A DNA stretch of 64,000 nt from Arthrobacter sp. AZCC_0090 (GTDB taxonomy: Bacteria; Actinomycetota; Actinomycetes; Actinomycetales; Micrococcaceae): the NCBI RefSeq assembly GCF_014207375.1, contig NZ_JACHEE010000008.1, positions 172,452-236,451 of the forward strand. The letters run 5' to 3'. Of this stretch, positions 33,849-42,442 are shown in pieces. The notes beneath the pieces are model-generated. The model saw only the letters and a list, made by a program, of their open reading frames with translations. It had not been told where the DNA came from and ran no database searches. The position numbers and the translations under genes were made by a program. Every line of letters starts with the position of its first letter. Position 1 is the first letter of the stretch.

Positions 33849-34895
33849 ATGACCCACACACCGATCCGCACCGCCGTCGTCGGCTATGGCCTTTCCGGCA
33901 GCGTCTTTCACGCGCCGTTCATCGCAGCCAATCCCGCGTTTTCCCTCGACGTCATCGCAACTTCGGACCCGGACCGCAAGGCCAAGGCGCAGAAGCGGTA
34001 TCCCGCGGCGAAGCTCGTGGACGGTCCCGACGACGTCCTGGCGCTGGCCGGGGAACTTGACCTGGTGGTCCTTGGCACGCCGCCCGCAACGCATCACCCG
34101 CTCGCGAAAGCCGCGCTGGAAGCCGGGCTCGACGTCGTCGTGGACAAACCGTTCGCCGTGACTAGTGAGCAGGGGCAGGAACTGATCGAACTGGCCGCGA
34201 GGCTGGGCCGTGTGCTCACGGTCTACCAAAACCGCCGCTGGGACGGCGACGCGCTCACCGTGAAGAAGCTGCTCGACGCCGGGACGCTGGGCGAGATCAT
34301 GCGCTGCGAGGCGTCGATGGAGCGCTGGGCGCCCGAAATCAGCAAGGCGTGGAAGGCAAGCGCAACGGCCGACGACGGCGGCGGGCTGCTTTTCGATCTC
34401 GGCACCCATCTGTTGGACCTCGCTGTGCAGATGTTCGGTCCCGCAGAGGTCGTCCACGCCGAAATCCTCGCGCGGCGGCCGCAGGAACATGCCGACGACG
34501 ACGTTTTCCTAGCGCTGAAGCACTCTTCCGGAGTGATCAGCCACGTGGCAATGAACGTCAACAGCCAGCTCCACGCGCCGCGCTTCCGCATCCTGGGCAG
34601 CAAAGGCGGCTTCGTGAAGTACGGAATCGATCCGCAGGAGCCCTTCATCGTGGCAGGTGGGCTGCCTACGGACGCTGCCTACGGCGTCGAGGATCCGCAT
34701 CACTATGGAACCCTCGAAGTCGATGGCGTGCGGACCCCCGTTCCCACGGAACGCGGCGCCTACCAGGAGTTCTACCGGATCTTGGCGGAGAAGATCGACG
34801 ACGGCGGTGCCGCCTCTGACTTGCCGCTGCCGGTGGATCCGGCAGGGCCAGTCGAGGTCCTGAAGCTGATTGAGCAGGCGAGGGCTTTGGTTTAG
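33849..34895 (+). CDS. Gfo/Idh/MocA-family oxidoreductase
   Basis: The 348-residue NAD(P)-dependent oxidoreductase has the N-terminal Rossmann motif VVGYGLSGSVFHAPF, typical of the YdgJ-like branch. The conserved VDKPFAVT, with Glu-Lys-Pro replaced by Asp-Lys-Pro, lies near residue 100, and DDGGGLLFDLGTHLLDLA, with the catalytic Asp and His region, near 180. It probably oxidises or reduces a sugar, inositol or related polyol, but the substrate is unknown. It starts 41 bp after the TetR gene on the same strand. Confidence 0.88.
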   Translation: MTHTPIRTAVVGYGLSGSVFHAPFIAANPAFSLDVIATSDPDRKAKAQKRYPAAKLVDGPDDVLALAGELDLVVLGTPPATHHPLAKAALEAGLDVVVDKPFAVTSEQGQELIELAARLGRVLTVYQNRRWDGDALTVKKLLDAGTLGEIMRCEASMERWAPEISKAWKASATADDGGGLLFDLGTHLLDLAVQMFGPAEVVHAEILARRPQEHADDDVFLALKHSSGVISHVAMNVNSQLHAPRFRILGSKGGFVKYGIDPQEPFIVAGGLPTDAAYGVEDPHHYGTLEVDGVRTPVPTERGAYQEFYRILAEKIDDGGAASDLPLPVDPAGPVEVLKLIEQARALV

Positions 34896-35050
34896 CCGGC
34901 GCGGAGCAGCCAAGAAACTTTTTTTTGGATCGGCGTAACTTCGCCGGGACCGCCAGCGATGTAAGGGGTGTGTGGGCCACGTCCGCACTGATCATCCGGT
35001 AGCGACAAAGCCGCTGCCGGGGTAGTCCAAAAACGTTTGTCGGAGGTCTC

Positions 35051-35722
35051 ATGTCCTTGTTCACTGTCCTTGCCACCAGCAAAATCGCCGCTGGCGTCCT
35101 CGCCGCCGGAGCTGTCGCGGTTGGCGGAACCGGCGTCGCAGCCTTCAACGGAGCGCTTCCGAGCGGCCTGCAGCAGAGCGCCCACGAATTGGTTGGAGCT
35201 CCGGCTCCCATCGTCACCAATGCAGCCGATGCCGCTAAGTCGAAGGCAGCTGATGCTTCCGAGACCGCTCAGTCCAAGGCCGCCGACGCCGTCGAAACCG
35301 CTAAAGCGAAGGCCACGGACGCCGTAGACGACGCAAAGTCCAAGGCCGCAGACGCCGTGGATGCAGCCAAAGCCAGCACACCCGAGGCATTCGGCCTCTG
35401 CACGGCTCTGCTCAACGGTGGCCTGAAGGGTGACGCCAAGGTACCCGGTTACTCCTCCTTGGTTGTTGCCGCTGGTGGCGAAGCCAACGTCAAGGCACAC
35501 TGCGCAACGGTCGTGACCGAAGGTAAGGCGGCCGGCCTGTCGGCAGACGGTTCTGCCTCTGTGAAGGCCGACGCCAATGGCACCGCTACCCTGCCTGCCA
35601 CGCCCGCCGTCCCGGCATTGCCGTCCGCACCGGCCGTTCCTGCTGTACCGGCTGTTCCCGCCGTGCCGTCCCACGTCCCCAGCGCACCCGTGGACGTCCC
35701 GGCCGATTCTGTCCGCCCATAA
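35051..35722 (+). CDS. Secreted Ala/Lys-rich LEA-like repeat protein
   Basis: A 223-residue protein. A hydrophobic N-terminal segment (residues ~8-30) works as a signal or anchor. Four degenerate 11-residue repeats of the form AADAxxxAKSK follow (residues ~58-112), a pattern seen in LEA-like amphipathic helices linked to desiccation or envelope stability. A cysteine-containing domain (ST-PEAFGLCTALLNGGL...VKAHCATVV) and a Pro/Ala/Val tail complete it. It has no known family. It starts upstream of an ECF sigma gene, and a hairpin (35744-35778) separates the two. Control by that sigma factor is plausible. Confidence 0.65.
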   Translation: MSLFTVLATSKIAAGVLAAGAVAVGGTGVAAFNGALPSGLQQSAHELVGAPAPIVTNAADAAKSKAADASETAQSKAADAVETAKAKATDAVDDAKSKAADAVDAAKASTPEAFGLCTALLNGGLKGDAKVPGYSSLVVAAGGEANVKAHCATVVTEGKAAGLSADGSASVKADANGTATLPATPAVPALPSAPAVPAVPAVPAVPSHVPSAPVDVPADSVRP

Positions 35723-35743
35723 CACGACAGCTACGCTTGAACG

Positions 35744-35778
35744 GCGGGGCTCCTTGGCGAACTGACAAGGAGCCCCGC
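35744..35778 (+). terminator. Hairpin after the LEA-like gene
   Basis: A 13-bp perfect stem GCGGGGCTCCTTG / CAAGGAGCCCCGC with a nine-base loop follows the LEA-like stop by 21 bases. There is no T-run. It sits 45 bases ahead of the sigma factor start and probably limits read-through. Confidence 0.7.
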
Positions 35779-35822
35779 GACGCAACAGACGGCGGCAGCG
35801 GTTATTTCCCAGGCCAGGGAGG

Positions 35823-36407
35823 ATGACCGTGCTGCGTGGGATGGAGGGGTCGCGGGTGCTTGACCCTTTGGCTGATGAATATTTGCAGGCGGACGAGGAC
35901 GACCCCGCCCTGCTCTTCACGGCTGCCTACAACAACTTTTCCGGACCAGTTTTTGGTTACCTGCGCGCCCGCGGCGTAGACGATCCGGAAGCAGTTACGC
36001 AGGATGTATTCCTGGCCCTCTATCCCAAACTGGCTTCCCTCCGCGGCGGCCTTCAGGGAGCCAAGACCCTGCTCTTCTCCATCGCGCACGCCCGGATGGT
36101 GGATCACTACCGCAAGCGGGAGCGTACGCCTGATGCCGCGCCCTATGAACCCGATCTGGACGCTCGGCGTACGCCTTCGGCGGAGGACCAAGCATTTGGG
36201 CACGCGGAGGGGTTGAGCGTGACAGAGCTATTGGCCGACCTCAACTCCGACTACCGCGAGGTCCTGGCATTACGGGTCGTCGCAGACCTGTCGTTGGAAG
36301 AAACAGCGGACATTATGGGCAAGTCCCAAGGAGCCGTAAAGCAGTTGCAGCGCAGGGCATTGAGTGCACTGAGAGAACGTGCACTACTAAGGAATGGCAC
36401 ATCATGA
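35823..36407 (+). CDS. ECF-type RNA polymerase sigma factor
   Basis: A 194-residue sigma-70 family factor with only regions 2 and 4. Region 2 reads VFGYLRARGVDDPEAVTQDV with core-binding and -10 recognition helices (LFSIAHARMVDHYRKRER). Region 4 is DYREVLALRVVADLSLEETA followed by DIMGKSQGAVKQLQRRALSAL, which recognises the -35. ATG 35823 follows AGGGAGG. The stop overlaps the next ATG by four bases, which places a likely anti-sigma protein in the same transcript. Such pairs usually respond to envelope or oxidative stress. Confidence 0.9.
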   Translation: MTVLRGMEGSRVLDPLADEYLQADEDDPALLFTAAYNNFSGPVFGYLRARGVDDPEAVTQDVFLALYPKLASLRGGLQGAKTLLFSIAHARMVDHYRKRERTPDAAPYEPDLDARRTPSAEDQAFGHAEGLSVTELLADLNSDYREVLALRVVADLSLEETADIMGKSQGAVKQLQRRALSALRERALLRNGTS

Positions 36408-37144
36408 GCGAAAAATCCGCATCCTGCGGCGAGCACGGCATCGACCGCCTGCTTGCTGAAGCCGGGCTCGACGAAGCGTACGAGATCCGGTCCGAGCTGC
36501 TGGAACTGCGCGCCCTTGCAAACAACCGGCCGCAGCCATCAGCCGAAGTGCAAGCCTTGATGGTGCCTGGCCCCGTGGCGATCGCGCCTGCCGAGACTGT
36601 TGCGCCCGTTGAGGTGGCTTCCCTCGTGGCGGCTGCACCCGCCGGCGGGATTGCTGGACCCGTTGACGAATTGGCTGCCCGCCGCCGCAAAAAGAGCCGC
36701 ATGACCTTCGCCGCTGTTGCGGTGGCGGCTTCCCTTGCCGCTGGCGCCACCGCCGCGGCTGCCTCTGACGGCGGCATTCAGGGAACCATTGAACACTTTG
36801 GCGCCGTGGTGGGATCGGTCGTCTCCCAGCTCGCGCCCGGATCGGGCGGCAACGCTCCGCAACAGCAAGGGACGCGCTCAGGGCCGGGGCCGATGCCCAC
36901 CCGCGAGACAAGCGTTCCCGTGACGCCCTCGCCGGCGCCCACCAGCCCCGACGCCCCAAGCACCAGCGCGCATCCAACACCGCACACCACCACCGTGCCC
37001 GGTTCCCAGCAGGATCCGCGCGAGGGACTTCGAGACATCGCCAAAGGCCAGCCCGGGCCCGTGACGATCCCGACGCCGTCCGTCCCCACGCTCCCGGTAC
37101 CCGTTCCTTCGGGCATTCTCCCGGGCAACCCGGTCAAGCCGTAA
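36404..37144 (+). CDS. Putative anti-sigma/membrane protein
   Basis: This is a 246-residue single-pass protein. An N-terminal cytoplasmic part (~100 residues, with ARRRKKSRMTFAA just before the membrane) leads to one membrane helix (FAAVAVAASLAAGATAAA) and a Pro/Ser/Thr-rich extracellular tail. The start overlaps the ECF sigma stop (ATGA). Coupling plus topology are what one expects of an anti-sigma factor. No zinc-binding HxxxCxxC motif is present, so this is a non-ZAS type, or a target rather than a regulator. I recognise no domain. Confidence 0.6.
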   Translation: MSEKSASCGEHGIDRLLAEAGLDEAYEIRSELLELRALANNRPQPSAEVQALMVPGPVAIAPAETVAPVEVASLVAAAPAGGIAGPVDELAARRRKKSRMTFAAVAVAASLAAGATAAAASDGGIQGTIEHFGAVVGSVVSQLAPGSGGNAPQQQGTRSGPGPMPTRETSVPVTPSPAPTSPDAPSTSAHPTPHTTTVPGSQQDPREGLRDIAKGQPGPVTIPTPSVPTLPVPVPSGILPGNPVKP

Positions 37145-37226
37145 CCTGTCTTAACCTCCATCGAGGCTAACGCGGTAGAGTGCTGCGGCCGTATCCTCTT
37201 GCTGTGTGGCGGTCGTGTTTGCGTGC

Positions 37227-38788
37227 CTAGGCCGGTTGTCGTAGTTCGCGTCGGTCGCGCCTGTAGTACAGGTCCTCGAAATAGTGGGTCGCCATGACGG
37301 GCGGGTCTCCGTTCAAGTGCGTTCCTGGCAGGGGCGGGGCTGTTGATCGGTACGAATGTCCGGTGGGGGTGCGGATTTCGAGGACATGCGGTGTCCTGGG
37401 CCCTGTTTGTGCTGTCCGGGTTTGTGCTGTCCAGCCGTTGAGTTCTTTGGTGTGGTTGCAGGCTTCGCACAGGCCAGCGCCGTTGGCCAGGCTGGTGGTG
37501 CCGCCTTGGTGCCAGGGGATGATGTGGTCGATGTGTCTGATCGGTGCGTCGCAGTAGGGGGTGCGGCAGGTGTCGTCGCGGGCTTGGATGAAGCGCCGCA
37601 AACCGGCCGGGAAAAGGCGCGCCCGGGAGTCGGCGGCGACGAGGTTCCCGGTTCCGGGGGCGGTGAAGAGAGGCGACGGAGCCAGACCCTGAGGTGCTGG
37701 CTCTCTTCGGCTTGGCGTTGCCCGGGCTCAGCCTGTGCTGCGTGCTCATGCCGCGGATAACGAAACCTCGGCTGGCCGGGTGCGGAGTGCTCGTTCCCGG
37801 CTTGGCCGGGCTGGGTTTGGTGGTTGTTCGCGGTGAGCATTGTCCTTGCCCAGGCGGCGGGGACGATGCCGTAGCCCGGGAGCCGGGCCGGTTCGCTGTC
37901 GCCCTGGAACAGGGTGCGGTCGGTCATGACGAGCTGGACCTCCACCCCGCTGATCCCCGCAGGGGTGCCGGTGGTCCGTTCGACGAGGGCGTCGGCCATG
38001 ATCTGGGCCCGGGACCGGGTCTCCCCTCCGGAGGAGCGGAGGGTGTCGGCGTGCCGGGACAGGGCCGCGTGCACGGCCACGCCCTGTGCGACCGGAAGAA
38101 GCGCCGTCAGATAAGTCATGGTGTCCGGTGCCGGGCGGAGGCTGACGTGACGTTCCTCGGCGGCGTGGCTGGCGCGTTGGGTGACGGAGCGGGGGTCCCG
38201 CCGGTAGGCCGCGGTCCGGGCCGCGGCGATAATCGCCTTGTCCCCGGCACCGTCGAAGGTCCCGGTGTCGGCGGCGAGTTCCTCGTCCACGGCGCATCGG
38301 TCCTCGGCGCTCAGGCAGGCTGTTTCCTTCACGAGCAGGGTGGCGCGCCATTCGTTGAGCCGCCCGGTGTCGAGGGCGGCGAGGGTGTGCGGCATTTCGG
38401 TGACGAGGGCTTTCGCGAGCCCGCAGAGCCGGGACCCGCGGGCGGGGGATTCCCTCCGGGCCAAGGCAATCTGCGCTCCGACGCCGCGTCCCTGTTCGTC
38501 GGCCGGAACGCCCAGGTCGGCCTCGGAGCTGCGCTGGGCGGCATCGAACGCGACCGCGATCCTGGCCTGCAAACCCGCGACCGCCGCGGACTTCAAATCC
38601 TCGAGGGCACGTATCTGGTTTATCAACTCGGCGCGGTCGCCAGGTTCGGTGCCGGCGACGTCGGGGCGGAAGGAGGCAACGGCATCGATAATATCCCGCA
38701 CCCAGGCATCTGACACAGGAGCATCCGGACCTGCGCCGCCCGACGGCGCGCCCGCCTCTATCAGCTGTGTTCCCCGAATTCCGGCCAT
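37227..38788 (-). pseudogene. DUF222/HNH endonuclease (13E12-type), frameshifted
   Basis: The first frame (start 38788) covers the DUF222 region and reads to VWLRRL near 37675, then goes out of frame. The second frame carries [20 protein letters not shown] and the HNH nuclease motif [20 protein letters not shown] followed by [10 protein letters not shown], ending at 37227. The change is explained by two extra bases in a CT run (GAAGAGAGG on the plus strand, 37665-37673). In intact homologues the two frames form one protein of about 520 residues. These multicopy proteins are often linked to mobile DNA. It could also be a sequencing error. Confidence 0.8.
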
Positions 38789-38950
38789 GAACCAAGCATT
38801 TCAGGGACCTACGACATTATTGGGCTGAAAGGACCCGGCCAGTTGAAAGAACCTAAGAAGATCTAAAGAATTGTTAGGAAATGCAACGGACAGTTAGTTG
38901 GAGCCGCCTCCCCCGGAGGAACCTTTGTCCCGGCGACTGCAGTCCGGAGC

Positions 38951-39466
38951 TCAGACGTTGATAGTGCGGCCCGTCTCGTACTGAAGCGTGCCTTGTTCCT
39001 CGAGTTGCGCAAGTCGGTCGGCCACCGACTGTGATGCCTTCGGAACGCAGGACAACGCCGTCAGGTGGGGCGAAAGAACGTCGATCAGACAGCCCACGGC
39101 TGCGAACTCCTGCGCCAGCGGATACCAAGCAGTCTTGTCATCCGGGTCGAGCAGGAAAAATCTGAATGTGTAGTTGCCGGCGTCGTGTGTAATTCCGGTT
39201 GCTACGAACGATCCCTTGGGGGAACGGACGACGGCGACGCGGTCACCCAGGTTCAGATCGTATGCGTAGGCCGGCACCCCGAGAACGGTGACCGTGCCAT
39301 CGGGCTCAAGCCGTCCGTTCAGGCCTTCCCAGTACCTCACCCCATCGGTCCCCTCAGGCAATGGGAGCCATACGGTCTCGGTCGCTGCCTTTGCGTCTGG
39401 CCACGGCTCCAGCACCCCGGCTCGCCAGTGGGTAACCAAGCTCGGATGAAGTCGATATTCGTCCAT
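38951..39466 (-). CDS. DUF4265-like protein
   Basis: The 171-residue protein resembles the DUF4265 family. ETVWLPLPEGTDGVRYWEGL, the central VLGVPAYAYDLNLGDRVAVV and RSPKGSFVATGITHDAGNYTFRFFL match that pattern. The C-terminal third (QSVADRLAQLEEQGTLQYET) is a short helix and strand. No membrane segment or signal is present. The function is unknown. It lies downstream of the ald gene and is separated from it by a strong hairpin at 39481-39521. Confidence 0.7.
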   Translation of the reverse strand: MDEYRLHPSLVTHWRAGVLEPWPDAKAATETVWLPLPEGTDGVRYWEGLNGRLEPDGTVTVLGVPAYAYDLNLGDRVAVVRSPKGSFVATGITHDAGNYTFRFFLLDPDDKTAWYPLAQEFAAVGCLIDVLSPHLTALSCVPKASQSVADRLAQLEEQGTLQYETGRTINV

Positions 39467-39480
39467 GTGCCGAGCCTACG

Positions 39481-39521
39481 ACGGCGGGGTGCCGCTTCCC
39501 ATGGAAGCCGCACCCCGCCGT
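39481..39521 (-). terminator. Terminator hairpin after ald
   Basis: The arms ACGGCGGGGTGC (39481-39492) and GCACCCCGCCGT (39510-39521) form a 12-bp stem. After one C-C mismatch it continues with GCTTCC/GGAAGC. It lies between the ald stop (39563) and the DUF4265-like start, so it ends the leftward ald transcript. Confidence 0.8.
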
Positions 39522-39562
39522 CGGGTTCGTTAAACCACGCCCGTGTCAGCGGCGGAGAGAAA

Positions 39563-40681
39563 CTACGCCGAAACCAGGTTGTGCCAGTCGGCCACGAGGG
39601 GCAGGTTGTGTGCCTCGGAAACCGAGCGGTGCGTGACCTTGCCGGCGGCGATGTTGAGGCCGGCTGCCAGTGCGGGGTCGCGGTCGAACGCGGCCTTGAC
39701 GCCCAGGTTGGCCAGTGACACCGCGTAGCGCAGGGTGACGTTGGTCAGAGCGTAGGTGGAGGTGTTCGGAACGGCACCCGGCATGTTGGCGACGCAGTAG
39801 AAGATCGTGTTGTGGACCTTGTACGTGGGTTCCTGGTGGGTGGTGGGGTGGGTGTCCTCGAAGCAGCCGCCCTGGTCCACGGCGATGTCCACGAGCACGG
39901 AGCCGGGCTTCATGCGGGAGACCAGCTCGTTGGTGACCAGCTTGGGAGCCTTGGCGCCCGGGATCAGCACGGAACCGATCACGAGGTTTGCGTCGACCAC
40001 TGACTTCTCGATCTCGTAGGCATTGGAGGCGACGGTCTTCAGGCGGCCCTGGTAGAGGGCGTCCAGTTCGCGCAAGCGGTTGATGTTGATGTCCATGATG
40101 GTGACATCGGCACCCAGGCCCAAGGCCATCGCGGCGGCGTTGGTTCCGGCGACACCGGCGCCGAGGACAACAACCTTCGCCGGGCGGACACCCGGAACGC
40201 CGCCCAGCAGCACACCCTTGCCGCCGGCCGGTGCCATGAGGGAGGAAGCGCCGACGACGACCGACAGGCGGCCAGCGACCTCGGACATGGGTGCCAGCAG
40301 GGGCAGCGTGCGGCCTTCCTGGACGGTTTCGTAGGCGATGGCCGTGACGCCGGAGTTGATGAGTTCCTGAGTCAGTTCAGGCTCAGCGGCCAGGTGCAGG
40401 TAGGTGAAGAGGATCAGGCCCTTGCGGAAGCGGTGGTATTCGGCCTTGATGGGTTCCTTGACCTTCATGACCATGTCAGCGCGTGCCCAGACGTCGTCGG
40501 CTTCGGCCACGATCTCAGCACCAGCTACCGCGTATTCCTCGTCCGTGATACCGGAGCCGACGCCGGCGCCGCGCTCCACCAGGACTGTGTGTCCGTGGGT
40601 GCGGAACTCGTGAACCCCCGCGGCAGTGATGGCAACGCGGAATTCGTTGTTCTTGATCTCTTTGGGGACACCGATAATCAT
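39563..40681 (-). CDS. ald: Alanine dehydrogenase
   Basis: This NAD-dependent enzyme deaminates L-alanine to pyruvate and ammonia, and the reverse. The 372-residue sequence matches the family: [19 protein letters not shown], then VKVKEP with Lys75 and TYLHLA with His96 (catalytic pair), and [21 protein letters not shown], the NAD-binding loop. The start at ATG 40681 gives the family's standard N terminus; ATG 40693 would add four residues. Divergent to it lies dctA, and next the PucR-type regulator, reminiscent of the Bacillus AdeR-ald pair. Two or three dyads in the 355-bp divergent region may be operators. Confidence 0.95.
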   Translation of the reverse strand: MIIGVPKEIKNNEFRVAITAAGVHEFRTHGHTVLVERGAGVGSGITDEEYAVAGAEIVAEADDVWARADMVMKVKEPIKAEYHRFRKGLILFTYLHLAAEPELTQELINSGVTAIAYETVQEGRTLPLLAPMSEVAGRLSVVVGASSLMAPAGGKGVLLGGVPGVRPAKVVVLGAGVAGTNAAAMALGLGADVTIMDININRLRELDALYQGRLKTVASNAYEIEKSVVDANLVIGSVLIPGAKAPKLVTNELVSRMKPGSVLVDIAVDQGGCFEDTHPTTHQEPTYKVHNTIFYCVANMPGAVPNTSTYALTNVTLRYAVSLANLGVKAAFDRDPALAAGLNIAAGKVTHRSVSEAHNLPLVADWHNLVSA

Positions 40682-40832
40682 TGTGGGCTCCATGTTCGAA
40701 AGGCTTCAACGGCCTTTTTCTCTGCGGGGGACTGTGATTCCAGAATAAATCCGCTGTGAGCCAGGCGACACGAAAGGCGACGGCCGCCGTCGTGAACTTC
40801 CTTGTATTTCCGGGGTTTTTGCCCTCCGCAAC

Positions 40833-40966
40833 TCGACATTTGTCGAATCTGAGAGCGTCAGGTGTCGCCTGATGTTCGCCGGGCGATCCGGGATTCGGCA
40901 TGAGTGATGGCCCGCCAGTTGAAACGCATGTTTCATGAATGATTCTTCTTGTGACATTTGTGTCAC
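40833..40966. promoter_or_regulatory. Dyads between ald and dctA
   Basis: Three perfect inverted repeats lie in the divergent region: TCGACA-TT-TGTCGA (40833-40846), TGAAAC-GCAT-GTTTCA (40920-40935) and GTGACA-TTTG-TGTCAC (40951-40966). The first and third share the core GACATTTGT. They lie ahead of the likely start sites of both genes, so they are candidate sites for the PucR regulator or for a global regulator. The rest of 40682-41036 has no gene. Confidence 0.6.
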
Positions 40967-41036
40967 TTCGTTGAAACGTGGCTTTCCTATCGTGGACGAG
41001 CAACCACGCACCTCCGTCCAACGATTGGCCAGCACC

Positions 41037-42381
41037 ATGAAGATACAGACCTCTTCGACTGTTGTTCCTGCGCCCAGGAAGCCCCTGTATAAATCCCTGT
41101 TCGTCCAGATCTTCGCCGCCGTGGTTGCAGGTGTGCTGATCGGCCACTTCTGGCCCAGTATCGGTTCCGGACTGCGTCCTCTTGGCGACGGCTTCATCCA
41201 GCTCATCAAGATGATCATCGCGCCATTGATCTTCCTGGTCATCGTCACCGGAATTGCAGCGGTGGGGGATGTCAAGGCCGTGGGCCGTGTCGGAGTCAAG
41301 GCACTCATCTACTTCACCGGGGCCACACTGTTCGCCCTGGCATTCGGCCTGATGGTGGGCAATCTCGTCCAGCCTGGGGCAGGGCTCAACATCGATCCGA
41401 ATTCGCTGAGCCCGGACGCCCTGAACGCCAAGACCGGCACCGCGCCGCCCAAGGACCTGGGCCAGTTCCTGCTCGGCGTCATCCCCACCAGCGTCGTGGG
41501 CGCCTTCGCGAACAACAACCTGCTGCAGGTCTTGTGCTTCTCCGTCTTCTTCGGTTCGGCCGTTGTTGTGATCGGCAAGGAACGGTGCGGGCCTGTGCTC
41601 ACGTTCATGGAGACCGTCCTGGACGTGTTCTTCAAGATCATGGCCTGGGTCATGCGGGTGGCACCCATCGGCGCGTTCGGGGCCATGGCGTTCATCATTG
41701 GCCAGTACGGACTGGATTCATTGGGCACATACGCAGTACTCATCGCGGCGTGTTACGGCGCCGCCGTCGTCTTCATCGCTTTGCTCTTCCTCGTGGCGTG
41801 GGGCATCGCACGGGTGCCGCTCTGGCAGTTTTTGAAGTACACCCGTGAAGAGTTCCTGCTGGCCCTTGGTACGGCGTCCACAGAATCCGTCATGCCGCGC
41901 ATCATGGCCAAGCTCTCCAACGCAGGTTGCTCACGCAGCACCACCGGACTGGTTATTCCGACCGGCTACTCCTTCAACCTCGATGGTGCCGTAATCTATC
42001 TGTCGATCTCCCTGCTTTTTCTCGCCCAGGCTTTCGGGCACCATCTCGATCTCGGACAGCAGCTCGTGGCACTAGGGATCCTCATGCTCACATCCAAGGG
42101 CATGGCCGGGGTTCCCGGGTCAGCCTTCCTCGCTTTGTCGGCCACTGCCGGCGCATTGGGGATCTTCCCGGTTGCGGGCGTCGCGCTTCTCCTGGGCGCG
42201 GACCGGCTGATGGACTCCATGCGGGTGGTAGTGAACCTGCTCGGTAACTGCGTGGCCACCTTTGTTGTGGCGAAATGGGAAGGCGAGTTCGATCGGGACG
42301 CCATGCTTCGTGCCTTTCCGGGGAGAAGGCGCCCTCCCCGAAAAGGCCGACGAGGCTCCCGTGCCGGCCCGCGTCGGATAG
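41037..42381 (+). pseudogene. dctA: C4-dicarboxylate/proton symporter DctA, frameshifted near the end
   Basis: The protein follows the glutamate/dicarboxylate symporter (DAACS) pattern: eight helices and two hairpins, the Ser-rich hairpin ALGTASTESVMPRIM and the FNLDGAVIYLSISLLF segment. After residue ~426 (DRDAMLRAF) the open frame leaves the family and runs on to 42575 with an Arg-rich tail. Removing one T from TTT (42315-42317) restores RGEGALPEKADEAPVPARVG and a stop at 42379-42381, the expected ~447-residue length. The transport core is intact either way, so the protein could still work. This looks like a recent lesion or a base-calling error. Confidence 0.85.
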
Positions 42382-42442
42382 ATGCCACGCTAGATAAACA
42401 AATCCAGCCACTCGTGGGCAGCGGGCAAAGTAGTCTTGCTCC

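Noticed and set aside
37694..38713. Plus-strand frame opposite the HNH endonuclease
   Set aside because: It is Gly/Val-rich antisense reading with no domain, while the minus strand carries clear DUF222 and HNH sequence.
40951..40966. CRP/GlxR binding site
   Set aside because: The half-sites resemble TGTGA/TCACA, but the spacing is eight rather than six bases.
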